Source: Orlajensenia flava (GTDB taxonomy: Bacteria; Actinomycetota; Actinomycetes; Actinomycetales; Microbacteriaceae). From it: DNA of 64,000 nt. A program made the translations under genes and the position numbers. Positions within the stretch are counted from its first letter, which is position 1. The number at the start of each line of letters is the position of its first letter. The notes under the pieces are model-generated. The model made no database searches and was not told the origin of the DNA. It saw only the letters and a program-made list of their open reading frames with translations. Below are positions 31,938 through 40,138 of the stretch, piece by piece. The stretch lies in assembly GCF_004801905.1 (NCBI RefSeq), contig NZ_SSSN01000007.1, forward strand, positions 124,001 to 188,000, given 5' to 3'.

Positions 31938-31973
31938 ATCGGGCCCTACTCCTCCACGGGAGCGGGGCCCGAT
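31938..31973. terminator. Hairpin between convergent genes
   Basis: ATCGGGCCC (31938-31946) pairs with GGGCCCGAT (31965-31973), with a shorter CTCC/GGAG stem in the loop. It overlaps the helicase stop and lies 21 bases after the His-rich protein gene, so it could act in both directions. Confidence 0.55.
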
Positions 31974-33241
31974 TCCATGAACCGGCGCACGTCGTCGTCG
32001 ACGATGATGTCGCTCGGACGCAGCGGCCGCGTGAGGTAGAGGCCCTCGAGGCTGGTGAGGCGACTGAGGGCGACGTAGGTCTGGCCGGGGCTGAACGCCC
32101 GCGCCCCGAGGTCGATGATCGCCCGGTCGTAGCTGGCGCCCTGCGCCTTGTGGATGGTGACGGCCCACGCGAGGCGCAAGGGGAACTGTGTGAACTCCGC
32201 CACGATGTCCTTCGCCAGCTTCTTCGTGCGCGGGTCGTAGCTGTACTTGAACTTCTCCCACGTCGCGGGCTCGACCTCGTGCTCCTCGCCGTCGACGTCC
32301 ACGCTGACCGTGTCGCTGATGCGGGTGACGGTGCCGAGCGTCCCGTTGACCCAGCGCGGAACGCCCTCGCCGCCGATGTCGTTGCGGAGGAACATCACCT
32401 GCGCCCCGACCTTGAGCTCCAGCCGCAGGTCGGCCGGGTAGGCGCGACCGGCGAAGTCGCCCGTGACATCCGCCTCGTTCGCCTGCGAGGTTCCGGCGAG
32501 CCGGTGCAGGGCGGTGGAGTTGATGCGGGTCACGGTGTCGTTCCGCGTCGCGAGCGTGATGGCGCCGTCCTGCGGCAGTGGACGACGCGCTCCGTATCCG
32601 TTCAGCCGGCCGCCGATCTCGGCGTCGACCTGGCCGTGGCGAACCGCGTTGAGCATGTGGGTGAACACGGGGTCGGACTGCCGGTGGATCTCGGCGAGCT
32701 CGAAGATGCGCAGCCCGGCCTCCTGCCACACCTTCGCGTCGAAGAACCACATCGAGCGGTAGGTGTCCTCGTAGTAGGCGCGCTCCTGCGGATCGCCCGG
32801 CACCGGCGCCAGCTGGTAGGGGTCGCCGAACAGCACCACCTGCACGCCGCCGAAGGGCACGTGCGGCTTCTGCCTGGCCTGACGGAGGCTCCGGTCCATG
32901 GCGTCGAGCAGGTCGGCGCTCACCATGCTCACCTCGTCGACCACGAGGGTGTCGATGGTGTTGAGCAGCTTCTTGGTCGCGTCGTTCTGCTCGATGTCGT
33001 GGTCGGCGATGAGGCCGATCGGCAGGCGGAACAGCGAGTGGATGGTCTGCCCACCGACGTTGAGCGCTGCCACCCCGGTGGGGGCGCAGATGACGATCTG
33101 CTTCTCGGTGTTCCAGTTGAGGTGGTTCAGCAGCGTCGACTTGCCGGTGCCGGCGCGGCCGGTGACGAACACGTGCTCGCGGGTGTTCTCGATGGCCTCG
33201 AACACCGCGGCCTGTTCGGCCGACAGCGCGATGAACGACAC
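31946..33241 (-). CDS. PIF1/RecD-like DNA helicase
   Basis: 431 residues. Superfamily 1B motifs in order: HVFVTGRAGTGKSTLLN (Walker A), IVICAPTGVAALNVGG (Ia), LVVDEVSMVSADLLD (Walker B), VVLFGDPYQLAPV (III) and WAVTIHKAQGASYDRAI then YVALSRLTSLEGLYL (V, VI). This set is that of PIF1-like 5'-3' helicases, which act on forks, G-quadruplexes or recombination intermediates. GTG 33241 begins MSFIALSAEQAAVF and has GAGAGGACG upstream; the extra frame to 33454 crosses the divergent neighbour's promoter. The next gene diverges 91 bases away. Confidence 0.85.
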   Translation of the reverse strand: MSFIALSAEQAAVFEAIENTREHVFVTGRAGTGKSTLLNHLNWNTEKQIVICAPTGVAALNVGGQTIHSLFRLPIGLIADHDIEQNDATKKLLNTIDTLVVDEVSMVSADLLDAMDRSLRQARQKPHVPFGGVQVVLFGDPYQLAPVPGDPQERAYYEDTYRSMWFFDAKVWQEAGLRIFELAEIHRQSDPVFTHMLNAVRHGQVDAEIGGRLNGYGARRPLPQDGAITLATRNDTVTRINSTALHRLAGTSQANEADVTGDFAGRAYPADLRLELKVGAQVMFLRNDIGGEGVPRWVNGTLGTVTRISDTVSVDVDGEEHEVEPATWEKFKYSYDPRTKKLAKDIVAEFTQFPLRLAWAVTIHKAQGASYDRAIIDLGARAFSPGQTYVALSRLTSLEGLYLTRPLRPSDIIVDDDVRRFMESGPAPVEE

Positions 33242-33332
33242 ATCCGTCCTCTCGGTGGTGGGAGACCCCTTCACTGTAGTTGGCCCGTGGCGCGACGGAT
33301 GCCCCCGCCGGGCGCGCCCGTACAATGCAGGG

Positions 33333-34736
33333 GTGGAGCCGGAGCAGGGGGAGGAGCGCGACACCGCGCCGTCCGCTGCCGGTGCGCCCGGCGACGATGC
33401 ACCCGGCGGTGGTTCGCCCGACACGGGTTCGCCCGACACCGGTTCGCCCGACACCGGTTCGCCCCACTCCGGTTCGCCCGACTCCGGTTCGCCCTACACT
33501 CCCCCGCCGCCGAGCGCCGTCAAGACTCCGGGTGGCAACGCCGACGCGGTACCGGCGACGAATCCGTTCGGCATCACCGTCCCGGTCCCCATCGTCTCGG
33601 ATCGCGAACTCGGCATCGAACGCGCCGGAGCCCACGCCGCGGGCGCCCCTCCGCGGGCGGGAGCGCTCGTGGCAGGAACGGCGAGCCTTTCCGCGGCACC
33701 GGGAACAGCCTCCAGGACGACCACCCCGCTCATCGCGATCCTCGCGTGGACGGGCGTCGCCGTCCTGCTCGTGGCCGCCCTGGTCTCGACCATCGGCGCG
33801 CTCAATCGCGACCTCTACAGCGCGCACGGGTTCGTGCGGACCTACCTCTCCGCCCTTCAGAGCGGAGACGCGGACATGGCGCTCTCCCTGCCCGGCGTGC
33901 GCATCGACGCGGCCGGCCTGCAGACGGCCGGGCTTCCGGCGGATGCCGCCAGCACACTGTTGCGCGGCTCGGTCGTCGAGGCGCCGGAGGACATCCGTCT
34001 GGTCAGCGACACGGTCCGCGGCGATGGTCATCACCGCGTGGTCTACAGCGGGGTCTACGACGGCAAGCGCCAGCAGTTCACCTTCGACGTCGTCCGCGAC
34101 GGCTCGCTCGCGGGCGTCTTCGCGTCGTGGCGCTTCGCCACCAGCCCGATGGGGGCCATGACCGTCTCCGTGCTGCACGATTGGGGTTTCACGGTGAACG
34201 GGCTCACCCTCGACACGCGCGCGCACGCGGCCGCCAACGCGCCGGCATCCTTCAGCAACGCGGCCAGCTACCTCGTGCTGACGCCTGGACGATTCGACAT
34301 CAGCCGCACGAGCCCGCTTCTGCAGGCGAAGGAGCAGTCAGTGGTGATCGGCGCTCCGGGCACGCGGGCCGTGACGGTCGACGTGCAGCCGACGCCCACC
34401 TTCGTCAGTCAGGTGCAGACCGAGATCAACTCGTTCCTTGCGGGGTGCGCCAAGCAGAAGGTGCTCCAGCCCACCGGATGTCCGTTCGGCACCGTCATCG
34501 ACGACCGCGTGACCGATGCGCCGGTCTGGACGATCGTCATCGATCCCGTCGTCACCCTCGTCCCCGATGACACCGCGTTCCAGATGCCCGAGACTCCCGG
34601 CACCGCGCACGTGGTCGTGGGGGTCCAGTCGTTGTTCGACGGAGACGACTCCACGGTCGACCGCGACGAGCCATTCACGATGGGTGCGAGCGTCACGATC
34701 GCCGCCGACGGCACCCTCAACATCCAGTTGCACTGA
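33333..34736 (+). CDS. Single-pass membrane protein with GSPDT-repeat cytoplasmic tail
   Basis: 467 residues. Residues 1-130 are disordered, with six pentapeptide repeats GSPDT/GSPDS at about 27-56. One membrane helix follows at about 132-155 (LAWTGVAVLLVAALVSTIGA). The rest is an extracytoplasmic beta-rich domain with two Cys close together near the end (FLAGCAKQK and PTGCPFGT), a possible disulfide. I do not recognise the domain. TACAAT at 33321-33326 lies six bases before the GTG, and no ribosome-binding site is present, so the mRNA is probably leaderless. Confidence 0.7.
   Translation: MEPEQGEERDTAPSAAGAPGDDAPGGGSPDTGSPDTGSPDTGSPHSGSPDSGSPYTPPPPSAVKTPGGNADAVPATNPFGITVPVPIVSDRELGIERAGAHAAGAPPRAGALVAGTASLSAAPGTASRTTTPLIAILAWTGVAVLLVAALVSTIGALNRDLYSAHGFVRTYLSALQSGDADMALSLPGVRIDAAGLQTAGLPADAASTLLRGSVVEAPEDIRLVSDTVRGDGHHRVVYSGVYDGKRQQFTFDVVRDGSLAGVFASWRFATSPMGAMTVSVLHDWGFTVNGLTLDTRAHAAANAPASFSNAASYLVLTPGRFDISRTSPLLQAKEQSVVIGAPGTRAVTVDVQPTPTFVSQVQTEINSFLAGCAKQKVLQPTGCPFGTVIDDRVTDAPVWTIVIDPVVTLVPDDTAFQMPETPGTAHVVVGVQSLFDGDDSTVDRDEPFTMGASVTIAADGTLNIQLH
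33411..33500 (+). repeat. Six 15-bp tandem repeats in a coding region
   Basis: Units of GGTTCGCCCGACACC with small changes, six in a row, coding for G-S-P-D/H/Y-T/S. Three central units are nearly identical, so the tract may vary in length between strains. Confidence 0.85.
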
Positions 34737-34800
34737 CGCGCGCGGGCGCCCCGCCCGCCCCATCCCGCCGCTCCGCGCCGGTCGCGCATCTCAACGAAAA

Positions 34801-35180
34801 GTGCCATAACGCGCATCCGCCCACGCGGCAGTGCCATAACGCGCATCCGCCGCAAGCCGCGCCCGCGCCAATCGACGACCCCGCACCGCAGAAGTGCCAT
34901 AACGCGCATCCCGTCGCCGAGCGGTGCCATAACGCGCATCCCTCGCCAGCCGTGCCACCGCCGATCGACGCCGCGGGAGTAGAAGTGTCATAACGCGCAT
35001 ACGCTCACGCAGCAGTGCCATAACGCGCTTCCGCTCGCCAGCCGCGGCAGCGCCACCGAGTACAGCGCCGCAGAAGTGCCATAACGCGCATCCGCCGTAA
35101 GCCGCGCCAATCGACTACCCCGCACCGCAAAAGTGCCATAACGCGCATCCCGTCGCCGAGCAGTGCCAGAACGCGCATCC
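34801..35180 (+). repeat. Left array of nine 18-bp GTGCCATAACGCGCATCC repeats
   Basis: Copies begin at 34801, 34831, 34894, 34924, 34985, 35015, 35076, 35133 and 35163, all on the plus strand. Those at 34985, 35015 and 35163 each carry one or two changes; the others match the consensus. Spacing is irregular (30-63 bp) and follows no fixed period. This fills the 468-base gap between two convergent genes (34736 and 35205). A block of about 90 bp is repeated inside the array. I see no coding region in it. Confidence 0.95.
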
Positions 35181-35204
35181 GGGCGCGACACCGAGCGGCG
35201 GCCG

Positions 35205-37190
35205 TCAGGAGCTGCGATCCGCCATCGCGGCCAGGCGCGCGTTGTACGCCTCGAGCTCAGCTTCGCCGGTGCGGTCGGCGTTGCGATCCCGACGCTTCGT
35301 CTCGCGCTCATCCGCCCGCGACCACTGCATCGCGACCGCGATGGCCAGCGCGACCGTCGGAATCTCGCCGACGCTCCACGCGATGCCCCCGCCCAATTGC
35401 TGGTCGGCAAGCGCATCCGTTCCCCAGCCCATGGCGCCGTACCAGTCCGCGAGCAGCAGGCCCGTGCCGGTCATGATGGCGAGGCCGAAGAACGCGTGGA
35501 ACGCCATGGTCAGCAGCAGCAACAGGAGGCGGAACGGATACGGCAACCGGTACGGCACCGGGTCGATGCCGATGATCGACTGAACGAAGAGGTACCCCGT
35601 GAACAGGAAGTGGAACTCCATCCATTCGTGCCCGAGGTGGTCGGTGGTCGCCCAGCTGAAGATCGGTGTGAAGTAGAACACCCACAGCGACGCCGCGAAC
35701 AGCACGGCGGCCACGATCGGGTTGGCGATGATGCCCGCGAACCTCGAGTGCACGGCGAGCATGATCCACTCGCGGCCACCGCGACTGCCGTCCTTGCGGG
35801 GGCGGATGCTGCGGAGCGCGAGCGTGATCGGCGCGCCAGGCACGAGCAGCACGGGCACCGCCATCGTGAGCAGCATGTGGCCGAGCATGTGCGCGCTGAA
35901 CAGGTATTGGCCGTAGAGGTAGACCGACCCGTTCGTGACCCAGAACAGCACCACGATGCCGCTCACCCACGACACGGTGCGGAGTATGGGCCAGCGGTCG
36001 CCGCGGCGGCGCATCCGCAGGACGGCCGCGATGTAGAAGAAAATCGCGAAGGCGCACAGCAGCACCCAGAGAAGGTCGAAATCCCAGGCCGTGAAGTAAC
36101 GGATGCCGGTGAGTGGCGGCGGCAGGGGCTCCCCGGTGAGGAACTCGGCGGGCGTGCGGGTGGTCGCGATGGTCTCGGCGATGGGCGTGGCCGTCTTGGC
36201 GAGCGCCGCCGCCAGACCCGACGCGATGCCCATGAACGCGAGTTCTGCGACGACGAGTCCCCAGAACCATCCCCGGGCGTTGGCGCCCGCCGCACCGGGC
36301 GCCTTCAGGCTCGCCGTCTCGATGCGCCCGATGGCGTACCGCCGTTGCACCAGGCCGAACAGGCCGAGCGCCAGCAGGGCGGCGATCTTGCCGATGACCA
36401 GTACGCCGTATGGGCTGAGCAGGTTGCCCCACGTGCCGACGCGTAGCGCTGCGCTGACGTAACCGGATGCCGCAACGCACACGAACGCGATGATCGCGAC
36501 GGTCGAGTAGCGGCCGAGCACCGCGGCCAGGCGCGCGATCGGCAACTGACGCTTCAGCAGGATGATCGTCAGCAAGCCACCGAGCCACGCCGCCGCGAAG
36601 ACGAGGTGGATGCCGAGAGCCACGATCGCCGCGTTGTGTCCGGCGGTTCCGGCAGCGTGTCCCTGCTGCGCCATGGGCACGAGCGAGGCGACCGCGACCA
36701 GTGTGACGAAGATCGCCGCCGTCTGGTTGCGGACCGCGAAGGCCAGCACCGTGACGAGCGCTCCGATGAGCGTGGTCGCCAGCCAGGCCTGGCCCAACGG
36801 GATCTGGGTGAGGAACTGACTGAGCGTCGCACCGAAGCGGTCGTCGAAGCTCACGGTGCTGTTGGTCACCGAGAGGAAGGTGAGGAATCCGGTCGCGGCG
36901 GAGGCGACGGTGAACACGGCGGCGCACGCGGCCGAGATGTCGAGGGCGCGGTCGTATTCGGGCTCGGCGGGGCTGAGCGCCCAGCAGGCGAGCACCAGAG
37001 CGCCGATCATGCCGGACGCGGCGATGTTGACGAGGAGCGTCGCGGTCGGGAGTCCCCAGCGCACGACGGCGCCGGGGTCCTCGAGCGCCTGGGCGGATGC
37101 GCCGCCTCCGTATGCGAGGGCCGCGATCAGGGCGATGAGCGCCGTCGCCACCAGCACGGCAGGGCCGAGGATGCGGGCGGCTCGATTCAC
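35205..37190 (-). CDS. CopD-CtaG fusion, copper/cytochrome oxidase assembly membrane protein
   Basis: 661 residues, about 15 membrane segments. The first half is CopD-like (NAAIVALGIHLVFAAAWLGG, with membrane His). The second half is the Caa3_CtaG domain (YLFSAHMLGHMLLTMAVPVLL, HLGHEWMEFHFLFTGYLFV and MAFHAFFGLAIM), whose His residues are conserved. CtaG/CopD proteins handle copper for cytochrome c oxidase; the fused form is common in actinobacteria. The GTG start follows no clear ribosome-binding site. The gene is framed by the 18-bp repeat array at its 3' side. Confidence 0.85.
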   Translation of the reverse strand: MNRAARILGPAVLVATALIALIAALAYGGGASAQALEDPGAVVRWGLPTATLLVNIAASGMIGALVLACWALSPAEPEYDRALDISAACAAVFTVASAATGFLTFLSVTNSTVSFDDRFGATLSQFLTQIPLGQAWLATTLIGALVTVLAFAVRNQTAAIFVTLVAVASLVPMAQQGHAAGTAGHNAAIVALGIHLVFAAAWLGGLLTIILLKRQLPIARLAAVLGRYSTVAIIAFVCVAASGYVSAALRVGTWGNLLSPYGVLVIGKIAALLALGLFGLVQRRYAIGRIETASLKAPGAAGANARGWFWGLVVAELAFMGIASGLAAALAKTATPIAETIATTRTPAEFLTGEPLPPPLTGIRYFTAWDFDLLWVLLCAFAIFFYIAAVLRMRRRGDRWPILRTVSWVSGIVVLFWVTNGSVYLYGQYLFSAHMLGHMLLTMAVPVLLVPGAPITLALRSIRPRKDGSRGGREWIMLAVHSRFAGIIANPIVAAVLFAASLWVFYFTPIFSWATTDHLGHEWMEFHFLFTGYLFVQSIIGIDPVPYRLPYPFRLLLLLLTMAFHAFFGLAIMTGTGLLLADWYGAMGWGTDALADQQLGGGIAWSVGEIPTVALAIAVAMQWSRADERETKRRDRNADRTGEAELEAYNARLAAMADRSS

Positions 37191-37282
37191 CCCCCAATCC
37201 TACGTTCGCCTCACGCGCCACTGTTCTGCCTCCAGCCGCGGACGCACGCATTCGAGCCGCAGCGCCGCGGTCGGACTCTCGG

Positions 37283-38281
37283 TCAGAGCGAGAGGGGCGC
37301 GCCAGGTCGACGCGGCCACCGCCGCAGAAGAGGCCCAATGCGGTCCAACGCGGCGTGCACGAATGCGGGATGACGCGCGTACCAGCCGCGGTGGGCCTCA
37401 GCGACTTCTTCCCTGTCGACGATGGCGCCATCGACGATCCAGTCGCGGCGGGGCTCTTCCCGAGCTCCCCAGGCGTCGATGACCCATTCCTCGCGAGGGG
37501 CGTGCACGGCATTCAGCAGAGGCCGACCGGGATCGGTGGCCGTCGCTGGAGGACCCAGGGCCGTCAGCACCCGGTCCCCGAGCGTCATCAGTATCCGGTT
37601 GCCGGGGTGGTTCACCGTCCTCATCTCAGCGAAATCAGGCTGATCGAAGAGGTCGGAGATGGTGACGTCGAGTTCTGCCTCGCGTCTTCGGAGTTCGGCC
37701 AGCGAATCTGCTGCGACCGCGCGTACGGAGCGCGGCCTCAGGGCGCCAGCCAATGAGATGCCAGCGGCGGCGGCGAGCACCCTGACGTCATGGTAGGCGA
37801 CCATCGGCGGGGACTCGTCGACCCCTTCGACGTGCATGGCGAGCTGAAACGGATGCAGCCCGGTGTACCGCACGACGGGGATCGTCGCCGAGCGGGAACC
37901 ACGCGGCAGCGACGCGTTCAATTGGGAGGTTCCCAGCCGGAGTCCGTGGTAGTCGTTGCGAATGGGTTGTGACACCAGTGCGTCCGCGTGTGAGATCAGG
38001 ACGTGCAGGCGTTCCACGTCGGCGGCGTCGAGCTCATGGACGGGCGGAATGCGAAGCAGCGGAAGCTCCTCGGAGTCCAGCACGATTCGAAGTGATTCGG
38101 CCTGGCAATTGCCGACGATCAGACCGAAACCTGTCGTCGGAACGCTTGGGGAGTAGAAGTCGGCGTAGTGAGACCTGCGCGCGCTCTGCGCCTCGTTGAT
38201 CGCCACCTCGCCCGCCTGAACGGTGACCCTCTTCAACTGAGGATTCTCCAGAACGGCCACGGAGGAAGCGTATCCGAGCAT
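37283..38281 (-). CDS. WcbI-like putative polysaccharide-modification protein
   Basis: 332 residues. The FGLIVGNCQAESLRIVL segment, with G-N-C-Q, is the hallmark of WcbI-like proteins, which are thought to modify surface polysaccharides; the remainder (SQPIRNDYHGLRLG, HPGNRILMTLGDRVL) also fits. Codon usage is less GC-biased than that of the neighbours, which suggests recent acquisition. ATG 38281 has no clear ribosome-binding site. The right repeat array lies directly upstream. No other polysaccharide genes are nearby. Confidence 0.6.
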   Translation of the reverse strand: MLGYASSVAVLENPQLKRVTVQAGEVAINEAQSARRSHYADFYSPSVPTTGFGLIVGNCQAESLRIVLDSEELPLLRIPPVHELDAADVERLHVLISHADALVSQPIRNDYHGLRLGTSQLNASLPRGSRSATIPVVRYTGLHPFQLAMHVEGVDESPPMVAYHDVRVLAAAAGISLAGALRPRSVRAVAADSLAELRRREAELDVTISDLFDQPDFAEMRTVNHPGNRILMTLGDRVLTALGPPATATDPGRPLLNAVHAPREEWVIDAWGAREEPRRDWIVDGAIVDREEVAEAHRGWYARHPAFVHAALDRIGPLLRRWPRRPGAPLSL

Positions 38282-38320
38282 GCAGCGCGGCGAAGCATGT
38301 ACAGCCCGGGATGAATTGCC

Positions 38321-38533
38321 GGATGCGCGTTATGGCACCGCGACGGGGGCGGATGCGCGTTATGGCGCCGCGGGACTACTGTCGAGCGCTACTTGAGGCG
38401 CCGGATGCGCGTTATGGCACCACGCGGACCGGGTTATGCGCGTTATGGCACTTCCGGACGACGGCGCGGGCTTCTTGAAGCGCCGGATGCGCGTCATAGC
38501 ACCACGCGGAGCGGGTTATGCGCGTTATGGCAC
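38321..38533 (-). repeat. Right array of six 18-bp repeats, opposite orientation
   Basis: On the plus strand the copies read GGATGCGCGTTATGGCAC, the reverse complement of the left array. They begin at 38321, 38351, 38403, 38434, 38485 and 38516, with one to three changes in the last five. An 81-bp unit holding two copies is repeated in tandem (about 38391-38451 and 38472-38533). The gap from 38282 to 38653 has no gene that I can support. Confidence 0.95.
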
Positions 38534-38583
38534 GGGAGCCCCCACCCCGACCGGCCTCGGCAGCGCCGGCACATCGCGGGGAC

Positions 38584-38616
38584 GACGAAGGGCCCGGCCG
38601 GAGCCGGACCCTCGTC
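38584..38616 (-). terminator. Hairpin terminator of HU
   Basis: GACGAAGGG...CCGGC pairs with GCCGG...CCCTCGTC around a CGGA loop, with single mismatches, 38 bases past the HU stop. No T-tract. Confidence 0.55.
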
Positions 38617-38653
38617 AGTTCACCTGCGCCAGGAACGGCGCGACGGACGGGTA

Positions 38654-38938
38654 CTACTTGGCGGCAGCCTTGAGCTTCGAGCCCGCGGAGACCTTGACCG
38701 AGTTGCCGGCGGCGATCTGGATGGTCTCGCCGGTCTGGGGGTTGCGGCCGGTGCGCGCGGCGCGGTGGGTGCGCTCGACGGCGAGCCATCCGGGGATCGA
38801 CACCTTGGTGCCCGAGCCGACGGCGTCGGAGAGTGCCTCGAAGAGACCGCCGACGACGCGGTCGACGGTGGCCTGGCTCTCGCCGGTGCTCGCGGCGATC
38901 TTCGCGACGAGCTCGGTCTTGTTCAGCGTGTCAGCCAT
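38654..38938 (-). CDS. hup: HU-family nucleoid DNA-binding protein
   Basis: 94 residues. NKTELVAKIAASTGES and the DNA-arm motif RTGRNPQTGETIQIAA are diagnostic of HU/IHF. No Lys/Pro/Ala-rich C-terminal extension is present, unlike mycobacterial HupB. GAGGAGG precedes the ATG. It bends and compacts DNA as a dimer. It follows the ribosomal gene cluster on the same strand but beyond a hairpin, so it probably has its own promoter. Confidence 0.93.
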   Translation of the reverse strand: MADTLNKTELVAKIAASTGESQATVDRVVGGLFEALSDAVGSGTKVSIPGWLAVERTHRAARTGRNPQTGETIQIAAGNSVKVSAGSKLKAAAK

Positions 38939-39158
38939 GTGAAGTGTCCTCCTCGGACGTGAGTCTGTTGAAACAGCTATCTCGTTGTGACAGGGTGCGG
39001 GGAATCCCGCTCCCCCTCGGTCAGTACGACCGCCTCGAACGTAGCAGACATGCCCGAAACACGCGGATTTCCGGGCGATTCCGGGCTCTGAGGGAGGTTG
39101 CATCCGTCACATCCGTCACCATGGACAGCGCCTGTACCCCGGCCGGGGGGAACGCCAA

Positions 39159-39188
39159 CAGGGCGCCGACCGTGAGGTCGACGCCCTG
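39159..39188 (-). terminator. Hairpin after rpsN
   Basis: CAGGGCG, CGACC, a GTGA loop, GGTCG and CGCCCTG form an interrupted 12-bp stem with one mismatch on each side of the bulge, 20 bases past the rpsN stop. Confidence 0.6.
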
Positions 39189-39207
39189 TCAGATGGTGCG
39201 GCTGGTG

Positions 39208-39513
39208 CTACCAGCTCGACTTGGTGATGCCCGGCAGCTCGCCACGGTGGGCCATGTCGCGGAAGCGCACACGGGAGACACCGAACTTGGTGAGCACGCC
39301 ACGGGGGCGGCCGTCGATGGCGTCGCGGCTGCGGACGCGCACCGGGGATGCGTTGCGGGGCAGCTTCTGCAGGCCGACGCGGGCGGCCTCACGGGACTCG
39401 TCGGTGCCGTTCGGGTCGACGAGGGCCTTCTTCAGCTCGAGGCGCTTCGCGGCGTACCGCTCCACGATGACCTTGCGCTGCTCGTTACGGGCGATCTTGC
39501 TCTTCTTGGCCAT
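39208..39513 (-). CDS. rpsN: 30S ribosomal protein S14, zinc-independent form
   Basis: 101 residues. The long form of S14 ([14 protein letters not shown] at the start, [17 protein letters not shown] at the end) lacks the two CxxC pairs that bind zinc in the short form. It sits in the order rpmB, rpmG, rpsN, a cluster known in actinobacteria, some of which is Zur-controlled. No Zur box is visible upstream of rpmB here. Confidence 0.95.
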   Translation of the reverse strand: MAKKSKIARNEQRKVIVERYAAKRLELKKALVDPNGTDESREAARVGLQKLPRNASPVRVRSRDAIDGRPRGVLTKFGVSRVRFRDMAHRGELPGITKSSW

Positions 39514-39516
39514 GAC

Positions 39517-39684
39517 TTAGCGCTCCTCACGGAAGTCGACGTGCTTGCGCACTACGGGGTCGTACTTCTTGAGCACGAGACGGTCGGGGTCGTTGCGACG
39601 GTTCTTCTTGGTCACGTAGGTGTAACCGGTTCCGGCCGTCGAACGGAGCTTGATGATGGGACGGATGTCCTGCTGCTTAGCCAT
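39517..39684 (-). CDS. rpmG: 50S ribosomal protein L33, zinc-independent form
   Basis: 55 residues, no cysteine: [20 protein letters not shown] at the start, [20 protein letters not shown] later. The Cys-free form does not need zinc. The ATG overlaps the rpmB stop (TAATG) and rpsN follows three bases after its stop, so the three genes are a compact operon. Confidence 0.95.
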   Translation of the reverse strand: MAKQQDIRPIIKLRSTAGTGYTYVTKKNRRNDPDRLVLKKYDPVVRKHVDFREER

Positions 39685-39920
39685 TAGAGCTTCACCCCAC
39701 GAGCCTTGATGTCCTTGATGACCGCTTCGATGCCGCGGGCGTCGATCACCTTGATGCCCTTGGCGGACACGTTGAGGGTGACGTTACGACGCAGCGACGG
39801 CACGTAGTAGGTCTTCTTCTGCACGTTCGGGTCGAAGCGGCGCTTCGTACGACGGTGCGAGTGCGAGATGTTGTGACCGAAGCCGGGAACGGCTCCTGTC
39901 ACCTGGCACACTGCTGCCAT
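39684..39920 (-). CDS. rpmB: 50S ribosomal protein L28
   Basis: 78 residues. MAAVCQVTG at the start, [16 protein letters not shown] and [15 protein letters not shown] are typical. Only one Cys is present, so no CxxC zinc site. The start is fixed by the family's N-terminus and GGAAGAACC just upstream. First gene of rpmB-rpmG-rpsN. Confidence 0.95.
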   Translation of the reverse strand: MAAVCQVTGAVPGFGHNISHSHRRTKRRFDPNVQKKTYYVPSLRRNVTLNVSAKGIKVIDARGIEAVIKDIKARGVKL

Positions 39921-40138
39921 GGTTCTTCCTCCAATACCGAGGGGCTGATGCCCCTCCCAAGATCTCTTGTCGGCATGCGTTCCCCCGGATCTGCGAGAGG
40001 TGGGAGGCGGCATACGAATCCAGGCGCTGAGATCACGCCTAGCCAACGGAAGAGTCTACGTCATCACCGGCGTGTCGGCAAACCGCGGCCAGCCTCGATG
40101 ATATCGATGACAACCGTTCGGGGGGTCCGCTCCGAATA

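Noticed and set aside
34409..35021. Small proteins made of MRVMA/DARYGT-type repeats in the arrays
   Set aside because: They are open frames caused by the GCGCGTTATGGC repeat itself; no ribosome-binding sites and no non-repeat protein character.
34801..38533. CRISPR arrays
   Set aside because: The 18-bp repeats have variable spacing (about 30 to 63 bases), spacers are partly duplicated, repeats are shorter than usual and no cas gene is present.
38939..39207. Possible gene between HU and rpsN
   Set aside because: Only the HU upstream region and the rpsN hairpin are seen; no convincing reading frame.
39921..40138. Zur box before rpmB
   Set aside because: No sequence like TTGATAATGATTGTCAA is present; GATGATATCGATGAC-like text at about 40097 is too weak.
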